A DNA stretch of 64,000 bases from Microbacterium sp. PM5 (GTDB lineage Bacteria > Actinomycetota > Actinomycetes > Actinomycetales > Microbacteriaceae): assembly GCF_003293595.1 (NCBI RefSeq), contig NZ_CP022162.1:1734482-1798481 (forward strand), written 5' to 3'. Shown here one piece after another: positions 7,628 through 16,025 of the stretch. Below the pieces are notes generated by a model that saw only the letters and a program-made list of their open reading frames with translations, was not told where the DNA came from and did no database searches. The translations under genes were made by a program, and so were the position numbers. The stretch's first letter is position 1; each line of letters begins with the position of its first letter.

Positions 7628-9006
7628 CCATCGACGACGCCGACCTGCAGGCCAAGGCCCGCGACCACCTCTGGATGCACTTCGCACGCCAGTCGGTGAT
7701 GACCGAGGGCGCCGGCGTGCCCATCATCGTCAAGGGCGAGGGCCACCACATCTGGGACTCGCGCGGCAAGCGCTACATCGACGGGCTCGCGGGCCTGTTC
7801 GTCGTCAACGCCGGCCACGGACGCTCCCGCATCGCCCAGGCCGCGGCGAAACAGGCGGAGGAGCTCGCGTTCTTCCCGCTCTGGTCGTACGCACACCCCT
7901 CGGGCATCGAAGCCGCCGACCGCATCGCGAACCTCGCGCCCGGCGACCTCAACCACGTCTTCTTCTCCACGGGCGGCGGCGAGGCGGTCGAGACCGCGTT
8001 CAAGCTCGCCAAGCACTACTGGAAGCTGCAGGGAAAGCCCACCAAGCACAAGGTCATCTCCCGTGCCATCGCGTACCACGGCACCACGCAGGGCGCCCTC
8101 GCGATCACCGGCCTGCCCGTCATGAAGCACATGTTCGAGCCCGTCACCCCGGGCGGCTTCCGCGTGCCCAACACCAACTATTATCGAGCCGCGGAGTCCG
8201 GCTTCGGCGGCGGAACCCCCGAGGAGTTCGGCCTGTGGGCGGCCGACCGCATCGAGCAGATGATCCAGTTCGAGGGTCCCGAGACGGTCGCCGCTGTCTT
8301 CCTCGAGCCCGTGCAGAACGCCGGCGGGTGCTTCCCGGCACCGGCGGGCTACTTCCAGCGCGTGCGTGAGATCTGCGACCGCTACGACGTGCTGCTCGTC
8401 TCCGACGAGGTCATCTGCGCCTTCGGGCGCCTGGGCCACTATTTCGGCGCGCAGGCCTACGACTACCAGCCCGACATGATCACGTTCGCGAAGGCCGTCA
8501 CCAGCGGCTACGCGCCGCTGGGCGGCACGATCGTGAGCGACCGCGTCTATGAGCCCTTCGCGCACGGCGATCTGTCGTTCCCGCACGGCTACACCTTCGG
8601 CGGCCACCCCGTGTCGGCTGCCGTCGCCCTGGAGAACCTCGACGTGTTCGAGGAGGAGAAGCTGCTGGAGAACGTCCGCGAGAACTCGCCCGTCTTCCGC
8701 GCCACGCTGGAGAAGCTCCTCGACCTGCCGATCGTCGGCGACGTGCGCGGCGACGGCTACTTCTTCGGCATCGAGCTGGTCAAGGACAAGGCCACGAAGG
8801 AGACCTTCGACGACGACGAGTCGGAGCGGCTGCTGCGCGGCTTCCTCTCCAAGGCGCTGTTCGACGCGGGCCTGTACTGCCGCGCCGACGATCGCGGCGA
8901 CCCGGTGATCCAGCTCGCCCCGCCGCTGACCATCGGCCCGGCCGAATTCACCGAAATCGAGCAGATCCTGCGCTCCGTGCTCACAGAAGCCTGGTCCCGC
9001 CTCTGA
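7624..9006 (+). CDS. class III omega-aminotransferase, probably putrescine/amine:pyruvate aminotransferase
   Basis: A 460-residue class III (fold-type I) aminotransferase. The PLP lysine is K290 in MITFAKAVTSGYAPLGG and the pyridine-nitrogen aspartate D261 is in LLVSDEVICAFGR; STGGGEAVETAFKLA binds the phosphate. The overall sequence is of the putrescine/beta-alanine:pyruvate type (SpuC-like) and not ornithine aminotransferase. It would convert putrescine and pyruvate to 4-aminobutyraldehyde (cyclising to 1-pyrroline) and alanine. The neighbours fit: alanine dehydrogenase recycles alanine, and the dehydrogenase at the window start takes the aldehyde. It is translated together with the Lrp regulator. 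Exact amine preference cannot be read from sequence. Confidence 0.88.
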   Translation: MTIDDADLQAKARDHLWMHFARQSVMTEGAGVPIIVKGEGHHIWDSRGKRYIDGLAGLFVVNAGHGRSRIAQAAAKQAEELAFFPLWSYAHPSGIEAADRIANLAPGDLNHVFFSTGGGEAVETAFKLAKHYWKLQGKPTKHKVISRAIAYHGTTQGALAITGLPVMKHMFEPVTPGGFRVPNTNYYRAAESGFGGGTPEEFGLWAADRIEQMIQFEGPETVAAVFLEPVQNAGGCFPAPAGYFQRVREICDRYDVLLVSDEVICAFGRLGHYFGAQAYDYQPDMITFAKAVTSGYAPLGGTIVSDRVYEPFAHGDLSFPHGYTFGGHPVSAAVALENLDVFEEEKLLENVRENSPVFRATLEKLLDLPIVGDVRGDGYFFGIELVKDKATKETFDDDESERLLRGFLSKALFDAGLYCRADDRGDPVIQLAPPLTIGPAEFTEIEQILRSVLTEAWSRL

Positions 9007-9042
9007 CCCCCCTCTCCCACCCCGCCGAGCCGCCATCTTCTC

Positions 9043-9086
9043 GCCGAGCCGCCATGTTTCGACACGCGAAAACATGGCGGCTCGGC
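9043..9086. terminator. bidirectional terminator hairpin
   Basis: A perfect 17-bp inverted repeat (left arm 9043-9059, GCCGAGCCGCCATGTTT; right arm 9070-9086) with a 10-nt loop sits between the convergent aminotransferase and alanine dehydrogenase genes. A 13-nt part of the left arm (GCCGAGCCGCCAT) is repeated directly at about 9024-9036. No T-run follows on either side; on the top strand the stem carries its own T3/A3. Confidence 0.7.
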
Positions 9087-9121
9087 AGAAACGTCGCGGC
9101 TCGCGAGCCTGGTGGGCGAGG

Positions 9122-10195
9122 TCAGGCGAGGATGCGGGTGTCGATGACCTCGCCGCCGCGGATCGACAGACCCGCACGCAGCGAGGCGTCGCCCTCGAGG
9201 GCCGCATCGGTGCCGCGATCGGCGAGCGCGAGCGTGTACCGCAGCGTCGCGTTGGTGAGAGCGAGGGTCGAGGTCAACGGCACCGCTCCCGGCATGTTGG
9301 CGACGGCGTAGTAGATGGCGTCGTGCACCCGGTAGGTCGGATCGGTGTGCGTGGTCGCATGCGTGCCCTCGAAGCAGCCACCCTGGTCGACCGCGATGTC
9401 CACGAGCACCGAGCCCGGGCGCATGCGCTCGACCATGTCGAGCGTCACGAGCTTGGGCGCCGCCGCGCCGGGCACCAGCACCGAGCCGATGACGAGGTCG
9501 GCGTCGGCGACGAGGTCGGCGATCGTCGAACGGGTGGACACGCGCGTGTCGACGCGGCCGTCGAAACGCTCGTCGAGGCGGCGCAGCTGCGGGATCGACA
9601 GGTCGACGATGGTCACGTGCGCGCCGAGTCCCACGGCCATCTGTGCGGCGTGGGTGCCGGCGACGCCGCCACCGATCACGACGACACGGCCGCGCGGTGT
9701 GCCGGGCACGCCGCCGAGCAGGATGCCGCGTCCCCCGGCCGGACCGAGCAGCTGCTGCGCGCCCACCTGCACCGACAGTCGGCCGGCGATCTCGCTCATC
9801 GGGGCCAGCAGCGGCAGCGACCGGTCGGGCAGCTGCACCGTCTCGTAGGCGATGGCGGTGGTACCGGCATCCAGGAGAGCGGTCGTCAGCGCCGGCGCGG
9901 CGGCCAGATGCAGGTAGGTGAACAGCGTGAGGTCCGAGCGCAGGAAGCCGTACTCGGGCGCGATCGGCTCCTTGACCTTCACGAGAAGGTCCGCGCCGCC
10001 CCAGACTTCGGCGGCCTCGGCCACGATCTCGGCTCCGGCGGCGCGATAGGCGTCGTCGCTGAAACCCGACCCGACGCCGGCTCCGCTCTGGATGAGCACC
10101 CGGTGGCCGTGTGCAGAGAGCTCGTCGACCCCCGTGGGCGTCATGCCGACGCGGCGCTCACTGTCTTTGATCTCTGTGGGAACACCGATGATCAT
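9122..10195 (-). CDS. ald: alanine dehydrogenase
   Basis: A 357-residue NAD-dependent alanine dehydrogenase (EC 1.4.1.1), interconverting alanine with pyruvate and ammonia. Active-site residues fall at the numbering known for the mycobacterial enzyme: R15 (ERRVG), K75 (KVKEP), H96 (TYLHLA) and D270 (VDIAVDQGG). The nucleotide-binding glycines are G175-G180 (IGGGVAG). The start at 10195 ([15 protein letters not shown]) has AAGGAGT upstream; longer in-frame extensions are unsupported. It is divergent from an Lrp regulator with palindromes between them, as in the mycobacterial ald-aldR pair, so induction by alanine is likely. It would regenerate pyruvate for the adjacent aminotransferase. Confidence 0.95.
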   Translation of the reverse strand: MIIGVPTEIKDSERRVGMTPTGVDELSAHGHRVLIQSGAGVGSGFSDDAYRAAGAEIVAEAAEVWGGADLLVKVKEPIAPEYGFLRSDLTLFTYLHLAAAPALTTALLDAGTTAIAYETVQLPDRSLPLLAPMSEIAGRLSVQVGAQQLLGPAGGRGILLGGVPGTPRGRVVVIGGGVAGTHAAQMAVGLGAHVTIVDLSIPQLRRLDERFDGRVDTRVSTRSTIADLVADADLVIGSVLVPGAAAPKLVTLDMVERMRPGSVLVDIAVDQGGCFEGTHATTHTDPTYRVHDAIYYAVANMPGAVPLTSTLALTNATLRYTLALADRGTDAALEGDASLRAGLSIRGGEVIDTRILA

Positions 10196-10288
10196 GGGCG
10201 GGACTCCTTCGACATGGTCCGCGGGAAAGGGAGTGGAGCGGTGCAGCGCGATCACGATGTCAGCCCTCCGGACGCTCGACAAGAGCAT

Positions 10289-10300
10289 CCGAAAATTCGG
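10289..10300. promoter_or_regulatory. candidate Lrp/AldR operator half
   Basis: The inverted repeat CCGAA-aa-TTCGG lies in the 141-bp ald/lrp divergent region. Together with the palindrome at 10310-10321 it gives two AT-centred symmetric sites, as expected for an Lrp-type octamer that controls ald. Confidence 0.45.
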
Positions 10301-10309
10301 TGAAATTGC

Positions 10310-10321
10310 CTCAGCGCTGAG
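10310..10321. promoter_or_regulatory. palindrome in ald-lrp intergenic region
   Basis: A perfect 12-bp palindrome CTCAGCGCTGAG ends 3 bp before the -10 box of the Lrp gene, a position suited to autorepression. Confidence 0.45.
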
Positions 10322-10324
10322 AAC

Positions 10325-10330
10325 TATGCT
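10325..10330 (+). promoter_or_regulatory. -10 box TATGCT, leaderless promoter of lrp
   Basis: TATGCT lies 6 nt before the ATG at 10337, and there is no RBS between. This fits a leaderless transcript. Confidence 0.55.
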
Positions 10331-10336
10331 CGGGAA

Positions 10337-10810
10337 ATGGCCGTCTCTTCCGCTGATCCTTCACTGGATGCCGCCGATCTCCGACTCATCGACGAGTTGC
10401 GCGACGATGCCCGCCAGCCACTGAGTCGTCTTGCGGCGACCCTGGGCGTCGCGGCGTCGACCGTGCACGCACGCATCTCGCGCCTCGTATCGCGCGGGGT
10501 GATCCGTCGCTTCACGATCGACGTCGATCCGGGAGCACTGGGGTACCGCACCGAGGCTCTGGTCTCGGTGCGGATCCGCCCGGGGGCACGCGCGCAGCTG
10601 ACCCGCTTCGCCGAGGAGCTGCGCACCCACCCCGACGTCGCCCAGTACTTCTATGTCGCCGGCGCGGAGGACTTCGTGATCCACTTCCGCGGGCGCGACA
10701 GCGCCGACCTGCGCTCTTTCGTCACCGACCACCTCTCCACGCACTCCATCGTCGCGGCGACCAACACGAGCCTCATCTTCGAGCGCACCGACGGGCTGCG
10801 CGGGGTCTGA
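10337..10810 (+). CDS. Lrp/AsnC family regulator, AldR-like
   Basis: A 157-residue Lrp-type protein: HTH in the first 60 residues (LRLIDELRDDARQPLSRLA, then ASTVHARISRLVSRG) and a RAM domain with VAQYFYVAGAEDFVIHFR. It is divergent from alanine dehydrogenase; in mycobacteria the equivalent gene (aldR) senses alanine and controls ald, so the same role is likely here. The start is set by the leaderless -10 box. It is a different subfamily from the Lrp gene at 7145: the HTHs and RAM loops are not closely alike. Confidence 0.88.
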   Translation: MAVSSADPSLDAADLRLIDELRDDARQPLSRLAATLGVAASTVHARISRLVSRGVIRRFTIDVDPGALGYRTEALVSVRIRPGARAQLTRFAEELRTHPDVAQYFYVAGAEDFVIHFRGRDSADLRSFVTDHLSTHSIVAATNTSLIFERTDGLRGV

Positions 10811-10963
10811 GCCCACACCCTTCGTCCGCGAACGGGCGATCCCCGGTCGAATCGTCCGAACATGGTGCCCACGCGTCATCGGAGGTGACGGCGACGCTAC
10901 ACAAACGAAACAGGGCGACCCTAGTATTCGAGCACCCGAAACACCTCACCATCAGGAGGAATC

Positions 10964-12388
10964 ACGAACGAGTCACTGGCCGCCACGTCGGCATCCTCTC
11001 GCTCCGCCACCCTTGCGCGCTCTCTGGGAGTCTGGTCCATCGTCGGTCTCGGCCTCGGCTACATGACCCCGACGGTCGTGTTCGACACGTTCGGCAATGT
11101 CGCCGTCGAGACCAACAACGTCGTCCCCGCCGCCTACGCGCTCGCCCTCGTCGTCATGGGCTTCACCGCGATCAGCTACGGCAAGATGGTCGGCGTCATC
11201 CCGAGCGCCGGCTCCGCGTACACCTACGTCCGCGAGTCGATGCACCCGAGCCTCGGCTTCCTCGTCGGCTGGACGTCGCTCATCGACTACCTGCTGCTGC
11301 CGATGGTCAACGCCCTGATCCTGCGCAGCTACATGGAGGCACTCTTCCCCGACATCCCGGGATGGGTGTGGGTCGTGGCCTTCACCGCGGGCGTCACCGG
11401 GATCATCTACCTGACGATGCGCGGCACCTCCAACGTCAACATGATCCTGCTGATCTTCTCGATCGTGGTCATGGCGGTGTTCGTCGTCATGGTCATCGTG
11501 CAGTTGGTGCAGGGCGCTGGCGCCGGCACGGTCGCCTCCGTGCAGCCGTTCTTCCACCCCGAGGTCGAGTTCGGCGCGGTGCTGGCCGGTGCGACCATCG
11601 TCTGCTTCTCGTTCATCGGCTTCGACGCGGTGACGATGTACGCGGAGGAGGCGAAGAACCCGAAAACCATGCCGCGCGCGATCCTGCTGACCGTGCTGGT
11701 GGGCGGCGCGATTTTCCTCGTCGCGGCCTACTTCACGCAGCTGCGCTTCCCGGCCCACGAGGCGTTCCCGCCCGAGGCGATCGCCGACTCGACGCTGCCG
11801 GAGATCGGCTCGCAGGTCGGCGGCATCGTGCTGCAGTCGGTGCTGACGGCGGCGGGCTTCGCAGCCACGCTGGCGTCGTGGCTCGCCTCGCACGCGTCGG
11901 TCGCGCGCATGCTGCTGGTCATGGGCCGCAACGGCGTGCTGCCCAAGCGCTTCTTCGGCTACATCAGTCCGCGCACCCACACACCCGCCTTCACGGTGGT
12001 GCTGGTCGGCATCGTGAGCCTGGCGGCCATCGCCTTCACCCTCGATCAGATCGTCGACTACATCAACTACGGCGCCCTCATCGCGTTCACCTTCGTGAAC
12101 ATCTCGGTGATCGCCTGGTTCGCGGTTCGCCAGGGACGTCGACGGACGCCGCGCGACATCATCAACTACATCGTGATGCCCGCGATCGGCATGGCGCTGA
12201 CCGGACTGCTGTGGGTGAACCTGGACGACCACGCGCTCATCGTCGGCCTCATCTGGACCGGGCTCGGGCTCGTGTATCTCGTCTTCCTCACCCGAGGGTT
12301 CCGTCGCCCCGTGGTGTCGTTCGATGAGAACCAGCCGGTCACCGGTTTCAACAAGATCGTCGAACCCGGGCCGCGCTCGCAGATCTGA
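10964..12388 (+). CDS. puuP: PuuP-like putrescine importer, apparent ACG start
   Basis: An APC-superfamily permease of 12 membrane helices that matches E. coli PuuP block by block: YMTPTVVFDTFG, FTAISYGKMV, SAGSAYTYV, FLVGWTSLIDYLLLPM, GATIVCFSFIGFDAVT, LASWLASHASVARMLLVMGR and LLWVNLD. Role: proton-coupled uptake of putrescine across the inner membrane. The first normal start in frame is the ATG at 11063, but it would cut transmembrane helix 1. The homology continues upstream in the same frame (LARSLGVWSIVGLGLG) to an ACG at 10964, directly after a strong AGGAGG; upstream there is no ATG, GTG or TTG before the stop at 10922. The start is therefore a rare ACG codon, a CTG at 10976, or a mutated ATG. 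About 474 residues in full. Confidence 0.85.
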   Translation, partial: TNESLAATSASSRSATLARSLGVWSIVGLGLGYMTPTVVFDTFGNVAVETNNVVPAAYALALVVMGFTAISYGKMVGVIPSAGSAYTYVRESMHPSLGFLVGWTSLIDYLLLPMVNALILRSYMEALFPDIPGWVWVVAFTAGVTGIIYLTMRGTSNVNMILLIFSIVVMAVFVVMVIVQLVQGAGAGTVASVQPFFHPEVEFGAVLAGATIVCFSFIGFDAVTMYAEEAKNPKTMPRAILLTVLVGGAIFLVAAYFTQLRFPAHEAFPPEAIADSTLPEIGSQVGGIVLQSVLTAAGFAATLASWLASHASVARMLLVMGRNGVLPKRFFGYISPRTHTPAFTVVLVGIVSLAAIAFTLDQIVDYINYGALIAFTFVNISVIAWFAVRQGRRRTPRDIINYIVMPAIGMALTGLLWVNLDDHALIVGLIWTGLGLVYLVFLTRGFRRPVVSFDENQPVTGFNKIVEPGPRSQI

Positions 12389-12416
12389 GCGCAGTCCTCG
12401 ACGCACCGGGGGTAAA

Positions 12417-12449
12417 GGGCGGGTGTCGCATCTACCGCGGCACCCGCCC
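12417..12449 (+). terminator. terminator after the putrescine importer
   Basis: A 9-bp perfect stem GGGCGGGTG/CACCCGCCC with a 15-nt loop lies 29 bp after the permease stop. There is no T-run, so termination efficiency is uncertain. Confidence 0.55.
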
Positions 12450-12455
12450 TCGGCG

Positions 12456-12461
12456 TAGCAT
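12456..12461 (+). promoter_or_regulatory. -10 box TAGCAT, leaderless promoter of the ABC exporter
   Basis: TAGCAT is followed after 7 nt by the ATG at 12469 without an RBS. Confidence 0.5.
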
Positions 12462-12468
12462 CCGGCGC

Positions 12469-13398
12469 ATGACCGCCGTCATCCGCACGGACGCCCTCAC
12501 GAAGCACTACGGCCGCGTGCACGCCCTCGACGGGCTCGACCTCGTCGTCGAGGCGGGCCAGGTGCACGGCTTCCTCGGCCCCAACGGCGCGGGCAAGTCG
12601 ACCACCATCCGCATCCTCCTCGGCCTCGCACGTCCCACCTCGGGCACGGCGACCGTACTCGACGCCGACCCGTGGGGCGATGCCGCACGCCTGCATCGAC
12701 GGGTGGCATCGGTTCCCGGCGACGTCAGTCTCTGGCCGAACATCTCCGGCGGCGAGGCCATCGATCTGCTCAGTCGCCTCCGCGGCGGGGGCACCGGCCC
12801 GCGCTACGCCGCCGCACGGCGGCGACTGTGCGACGCCTTCCAGCTCGACACCCGCACGAAGGGACGCGCCTACTCGAAGGGCAATCGGCAGAAGGTCGCG
12901 CTCATCGCCGCCTTCGCCGTCCCTGCCGAGCTCTACATCTTCGACGAGCCCACGAGCGGTCTGGATCCGCTGATGGAGGTGGTGTTCCGCCAGGAGGTGG
13001 CGCGAGTACGGGATGCCGGCGCCACGGTACTGCTGTCGAGCCACATCCTCTCGGAGGTCGAGCTGCTCTGCGACCGGGTGTCGATCGTACGGGCCGGGCG
13101 CATCGTCGACACGGGCTCTCTCGCCGAGATGCGCCATCTCACGCGCACCGAGGTGTCGTTCGCGGCATCCGCGCGCGCGACCCCGGTCACCGCCGCGACC
13201 GTGCCCGGCGCCGAGGACGTGCGGGAGGAGGGCGGGCGGATCTCGCTGACGCTCGCCAGCGATGCCGTCGCCCTCGCTCTGCCCCGCCTCGCCGAGCTCG
13301 GCGCCGAAGGACTGCGCATCGCGCCGCCGTCCGTGGAGGAGCTGTTCCTGCGCCACTACGGCGCGGGCGCAGAGCCGAGCGAAGGCGCCCGGCGGTGA
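12469..13398 (+). CDS. ABC-2 exporter ATP-binding protein
   Basis: A 309-residue ABC ATPase of the antibiotic/drug export class. Walker A GPNGAGKST (about residues 39-47), a divergent signature (YSKGNRQKVALIAA in place of LSGGQ), Walker B ELYIFDEPTSGLDP and switch SSHILSE are visible. The C-terminal 90 residues are the usual DrrA-like extension. It overlaps the permease start by 4 bp (GTGA) and has a leaderless promoter. The degenerate signature is common in this export group. The substrate is unknown; self-resistance or polyketide/drug efflux is the usual annotation. Confidence 0.9.
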   Translation: MTAVIRTDALTKHYGRVHALDGLDLVVEAGQVHGFLGPNGAGKSTTIRILLGLARPTSGTATVLDADPWGDAARLHRRVASVPGDVSLWPNISGGEAIDLLSRLRGGGTGPRYAAARRRLCDAFQLDTRTKGRAYSKGNRQKVALIAAFAVPAELYIFDEPTSGLDPLMEVVFRQEVARVRDAGATVLLSSHILSEVELLCDRVSIVRAGRIVDTGSLAEMRHLTRTEVSFAASARATPVTAATVPGAEDVREEGGRISLTLASDAVALALPRLAELGAEGLRIAPPSVEELFLRHYGAGAEPSEGARR

Positions 13399-15011
13399 GA
13401 CCGTTCGGGCTGCTGCTGCGCCAGCGCCTGCGGCGCGACGCCGTATCGCTCACCGTCTGGATCCTCGGACTCGCCGCCCTGGCCGCGGCCGGATATCCGG
13501 GCGTGCGGGGGTCGTACGGCGACGAGCAGGAACGCCTGGCTCTGCTGGCCACGGTCATGACGAACCCCGTCGTGCTCCTGTTCCGTGGGCTTCCTTCCGG
13601 CGCGTCGGAGTCGCAGCTGGTCTCCTTCCTCCTGCTGCCCTGGCTGCTGCTCGTCGTCGCCCTCATGTGCTCGTTTCTGGCGGTGCGCCATACCCGCGGG
13701 GATGAGGAGGACGGCCGTCTCGAGTTGGTGTCGGCCACCCCGGCCGGGCGCACCGCGCCGCTCGCCTCGACCGCCGTGCACGGCATCGGCGTCGCCGTCC
13801 TCTCAGGCGCGGTGGTCGCTCTCCTCTTCATCGGCAATGGCGCGCCACTGGCGGGAGCAACACTGACGGGAGCATGCTGCACACTCGTCGGCACGGTCTT
13901 CCTCGGCGTCGGGCTCGTGGCCGGCGAACTCATGCCCTCCTCGCGCGCCGCCAACGCGCTGGCGGTGTGGATCCTGGTCGGCACGTTCGCCCTTGCCGGC
14001 ACCGGGAATGCGCTCGGGACGCCGAACGCCGACCTCACCCGGATGACGAGCTCCGCCCTGACGTGGTTCTCGCCGTTCGGCTGGGCCGAAAACACCCGCC
14101 CGTTCGATGCCGACGACCCCCTTCCTTTGGCGGCCGCGGCACTCACGACGTTCCTCCTCCTCGGCGGGTGCGCCCTGCTGCACGCGCGCCGCGACCTGGG
14201 ATCCTCCTTCGTCCCGCCACGCGTCGGTCGCGCCGAGGCTCGACCGGGCTTCGCGACACATCTGGCGCTGGTGGTGCGCCAGAGCCGTGCTGCGGCTGTC
14301 GGCTGGATCGTGGCAGGGATGCTCGTCGGTATTCTGTCGACGTCGCTCGCCGGTCTTGCCGGGCGGATCGGCCAGGGGAACGCGGCCGTCACCGCGCTGC
14401 TGGAGGCGTTGAGCGGAACGTCCGAGGACCTCTCACGCGGTCTGGTCGTGATCTTCTTCGTCATGCTCGGAGTCATCGCGGCGTGCGCCGCAACACAGAC
14501 CGCTCTGCGCGCGCGCCAGGACGAGACCCGCGGCACGGCGGAGCTGATCCTCGGTACCGCGCTCACACGCACGCGGTGGCTCGCCGACCACATCTCGGTC
14601 GCCGCGACCGCCGCGGCCCTCACGATCGTGGCGGGAATCGTCGGCGCCGCTGTCGGAGCACTTACCGGGGGCGTCGGTGGCGGGCTCCTGCGCGATGCGG
14701 CGGTGGCCGGTGCGGGGCAGATCGTCCCGGCCTGCCTGTTCGCCGCGGTGACCGCCGCCCTGGTGGTCGCGCTTCCGCGTGCGGCGGTCGTGCTCGCGTG
14801 GGCGCTGCTGGCCGTCGCCGCCGTCGTCGCGCTGTTCGGCCCGCTCTTCGGTCTGAGTGCGTCACTCGTGGACGCCTCGCCCTTCGCCGCCGCTCCCGTA
14901 CCGAGCGGAAACGGCGTCGATCCGCGCGGCGTCGCCGTGCTCGTGGTGGTCGCGGCATCCGCGGCGCTCATCGCGCTCGCGGGCATGCGCCGCCGCGAGC
15001 TCCGGTCCTGA
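13395..15011 (+). CDS. ABC-2 exporter permease (polyketide/antibiotic exporter type)
   Basis: A 538-residue membrane protein with about twelve hydrophobic helices in two repeated halves, each beginning with a charged amphipathic stretch (LLLRQRLRRDAVSLTVW and LALVVRQSRAAAVGWIV). This is the layout of duplicated ABC-2 permeases annotated as exporters of polyketide antibiotics. The GTG start at 13395 overlaps the ATPase stop. The TTRxRWLADH-like segment between helices in the second half is typical. No biosynthetic genes are nearby, so a general efflux role is as likely as a specific one. Confidence 0.85.
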   Translation: MRPFGLLLRQRLRRDAVSLTVWILGLAALAAAGYPGVRGSYGDEQERLALLATVMTNPVVLLFRGLPSGASESQLVSFLLLPWLLLVVALMCSFLAVRHTRGDEEDGRLELVSATPAGRTAPLASTAVHGIGVAVLSGAVVALLFIGNGAPLAGATLTGACCTLVGTVFLGVGLVAGELMPSSRAANALAVWILVGTFALAGTGNALGTPNADLTRMTSSALTWFSPFGWAENTRPFDADDPLPLAAAALTTFLLLGGCALLHARRDLGSSFVPPRVGRAEARPGFATHLALVVRQSRAAAVGWIVAGMLVGILSTSLAGLAGRIGQGNAAVTALLEALSGTSEDLSRGLVVIFFVMLGVIAACAATQTALRARQDETRGTAELILGTALTRTRWLADHISVAATAAALTIVAGIVGAAVGALTGGVGGGLLRDAAVAGAGQIVPACLFAAVTAALVVALPRAAVVLAWALLAVAAVVALFGPLFGLSASLVDASPFAAAPVPSGNGVDPRGVAVLVVVAASAALIALAGMRRRELRS

Positions 15012-15053
15012 CGCCGGGCGAATCCTCCCCGAGCGACAAGAAGCGGCATTCTT

Positions 15054-15067
15054 TCGCTTGAAAGCGA
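15054..15067. promoter_or_regulatory. palindrome in the ppsR upstream region
   Basis: A perfect inverted repeat TCGCTT-ga-AAGCGA lies about 100 bp upstream of ppsR, in the 154-bp gap after the ABC exporter. It could be an operator controlling entry into gluconeogenesis or a weak hairpin; the sequence alone does not decide. Confidence 0.35.
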
Positions 15068-15165
15068 GCGGAGAGATACGTCATCTTTCGTAGCCTCGAA
15101 GCAATCGGTCGTAAGACCGCCGCCCGAACTGCCGTCGGGATCCGCCGAGACGACGAGGAGCGCAC

Positions 15166-15981
15166 GTGACCACCACGCCCCGTGCCGCCTACTTCGTCTC
15201 CGACTCGACGGGCATCACCGCGGAGACGCTGGGGCGGGCTCTGCTCGTCAACTTCCCGGGTGTGTCGTTTCGTCACCACACCGTGCCGTTCGTCGACTCG
15301 GCCGAGGGCGCCGCCGCGGTCGCCCGAGAGATCGACCGAGCGGCGGATGCCGGGCTGCAGCCCCTCGTGTTCCACACCGTACGCTCCCCCGCCGTGGCGC
15401 GCGTGCTCGGCGGCGCGCGGGCGACGCACATCGATCTGCTGAGCGGCCATCTCACCGAGCTGGAGGCGGCGCTTGGAACGACCGCGTCCGAGCAGCTCGG
15501 CTCCTTCCACACGGTCGGCGACACCGAGCAGTACTTTGCCCGGATGCGCGCGGTCGAATACGCCATCGAGCACGACGACGGCCAGAGCATGCGCGCTCTC
15601 GATCAGGCCGACGTCCTGATCGTCGCGCCATCGCGCTGTGGCAAGACGCCGACGACCATGTACCTGGCCCTGCAGTACGGGCTTCTCGTGGCGAACTACC
15701 CGCTGACCGACGACGACTTTCCCACCGAGGGTCTACCGCGAGCGATCGCCCCGTTCGCGGCGCGCTGCTTCGGGCTGACGACGACACCGCTGCGACTCAG
15801 CCAGGTGCGTCACGAGCGCAGGCCCGACTCGACCTACGCGAGCCTCGCGCAGTGCACCCTCGAGCTGCGGCGCGCCGAGGACCTCTACCGGCGTACCCAT
15901 ATCCCGTTCGTGAACTCGTCGACCAAGAGCGTCGAGGAGATGTCCGCCGTGATCATGCAGTCCCTCAAGCTGCGTGCCTGA
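15166..15981 (+). CDS. ppsR: PEP synthase regulatory protein (bifunctional kinase/pyrophosphorylase)
   Basis: A 271-residue DUF299-type protein. It starts with the family hallmark [15 protein letters not shown] and carries the nucleotide-binding loop [15 protein letters not shown] at about residues 150-164, then [10 protein letters not shown]. The family inactivates PEP synthase/PPDK by ADP-dependent phosphorylation of a threonine next to the catalytic histidine and reactivates it by phosphorolysis. It sits 44 bp upstream of ppsA on the same strand, which fixes the partner. The start is GTG at 15166, after GAGGAG. Confidence 0.94.
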   Translation: MTTTPRAAYFVSDSTGITAETLGRALLVNFPGVSFRHHTVPFVDSAEGAAAVAREIDRAADAGLQPLVFHTVRSPAVARVLGGARATHIDLLSGHLTELEAALGTTASEQLGSFHTVGDTEQYFARMRAVEYAIEHDDGQSMRALDQADVLIVAPSRCGKTPTTMYLALQYGLLVANYPLTDDDFPTEGLPRAIAPFAARCFGLTTTPLRLSQVRHERRPDSTYASLAQCTLELRRAEDLYRRTHIPFVNSSTKSVEEMSAVIMQSLKLRA

Positions 15982-16025
15982 CTCTCCCGCTTCCCCTTCC
16001 CCGTACCCATCGAAAGGCCCGACAC

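Noticed and set aside
9043..9110. Possible CRISPR or tandem repeat near 9022-9110
   Set aside because: Only two partial direct copies and one inverted copy are present, without regular spacers; it is a terminator-like palindrome.
12469..15011. Antibiotic biosynthesis cluster around the ABC-2 exporter
   Set aside because: No biosynthetic or tailoring genes flank it; neighbours are amine transport and PEP synthase.
13187..15049. 620-codon minus-strand frame opposite the ABC-2 permease
   Set aside because: Low-complexity Ser/Ala/Arg translation mirrors the membrane protein; no start signal.
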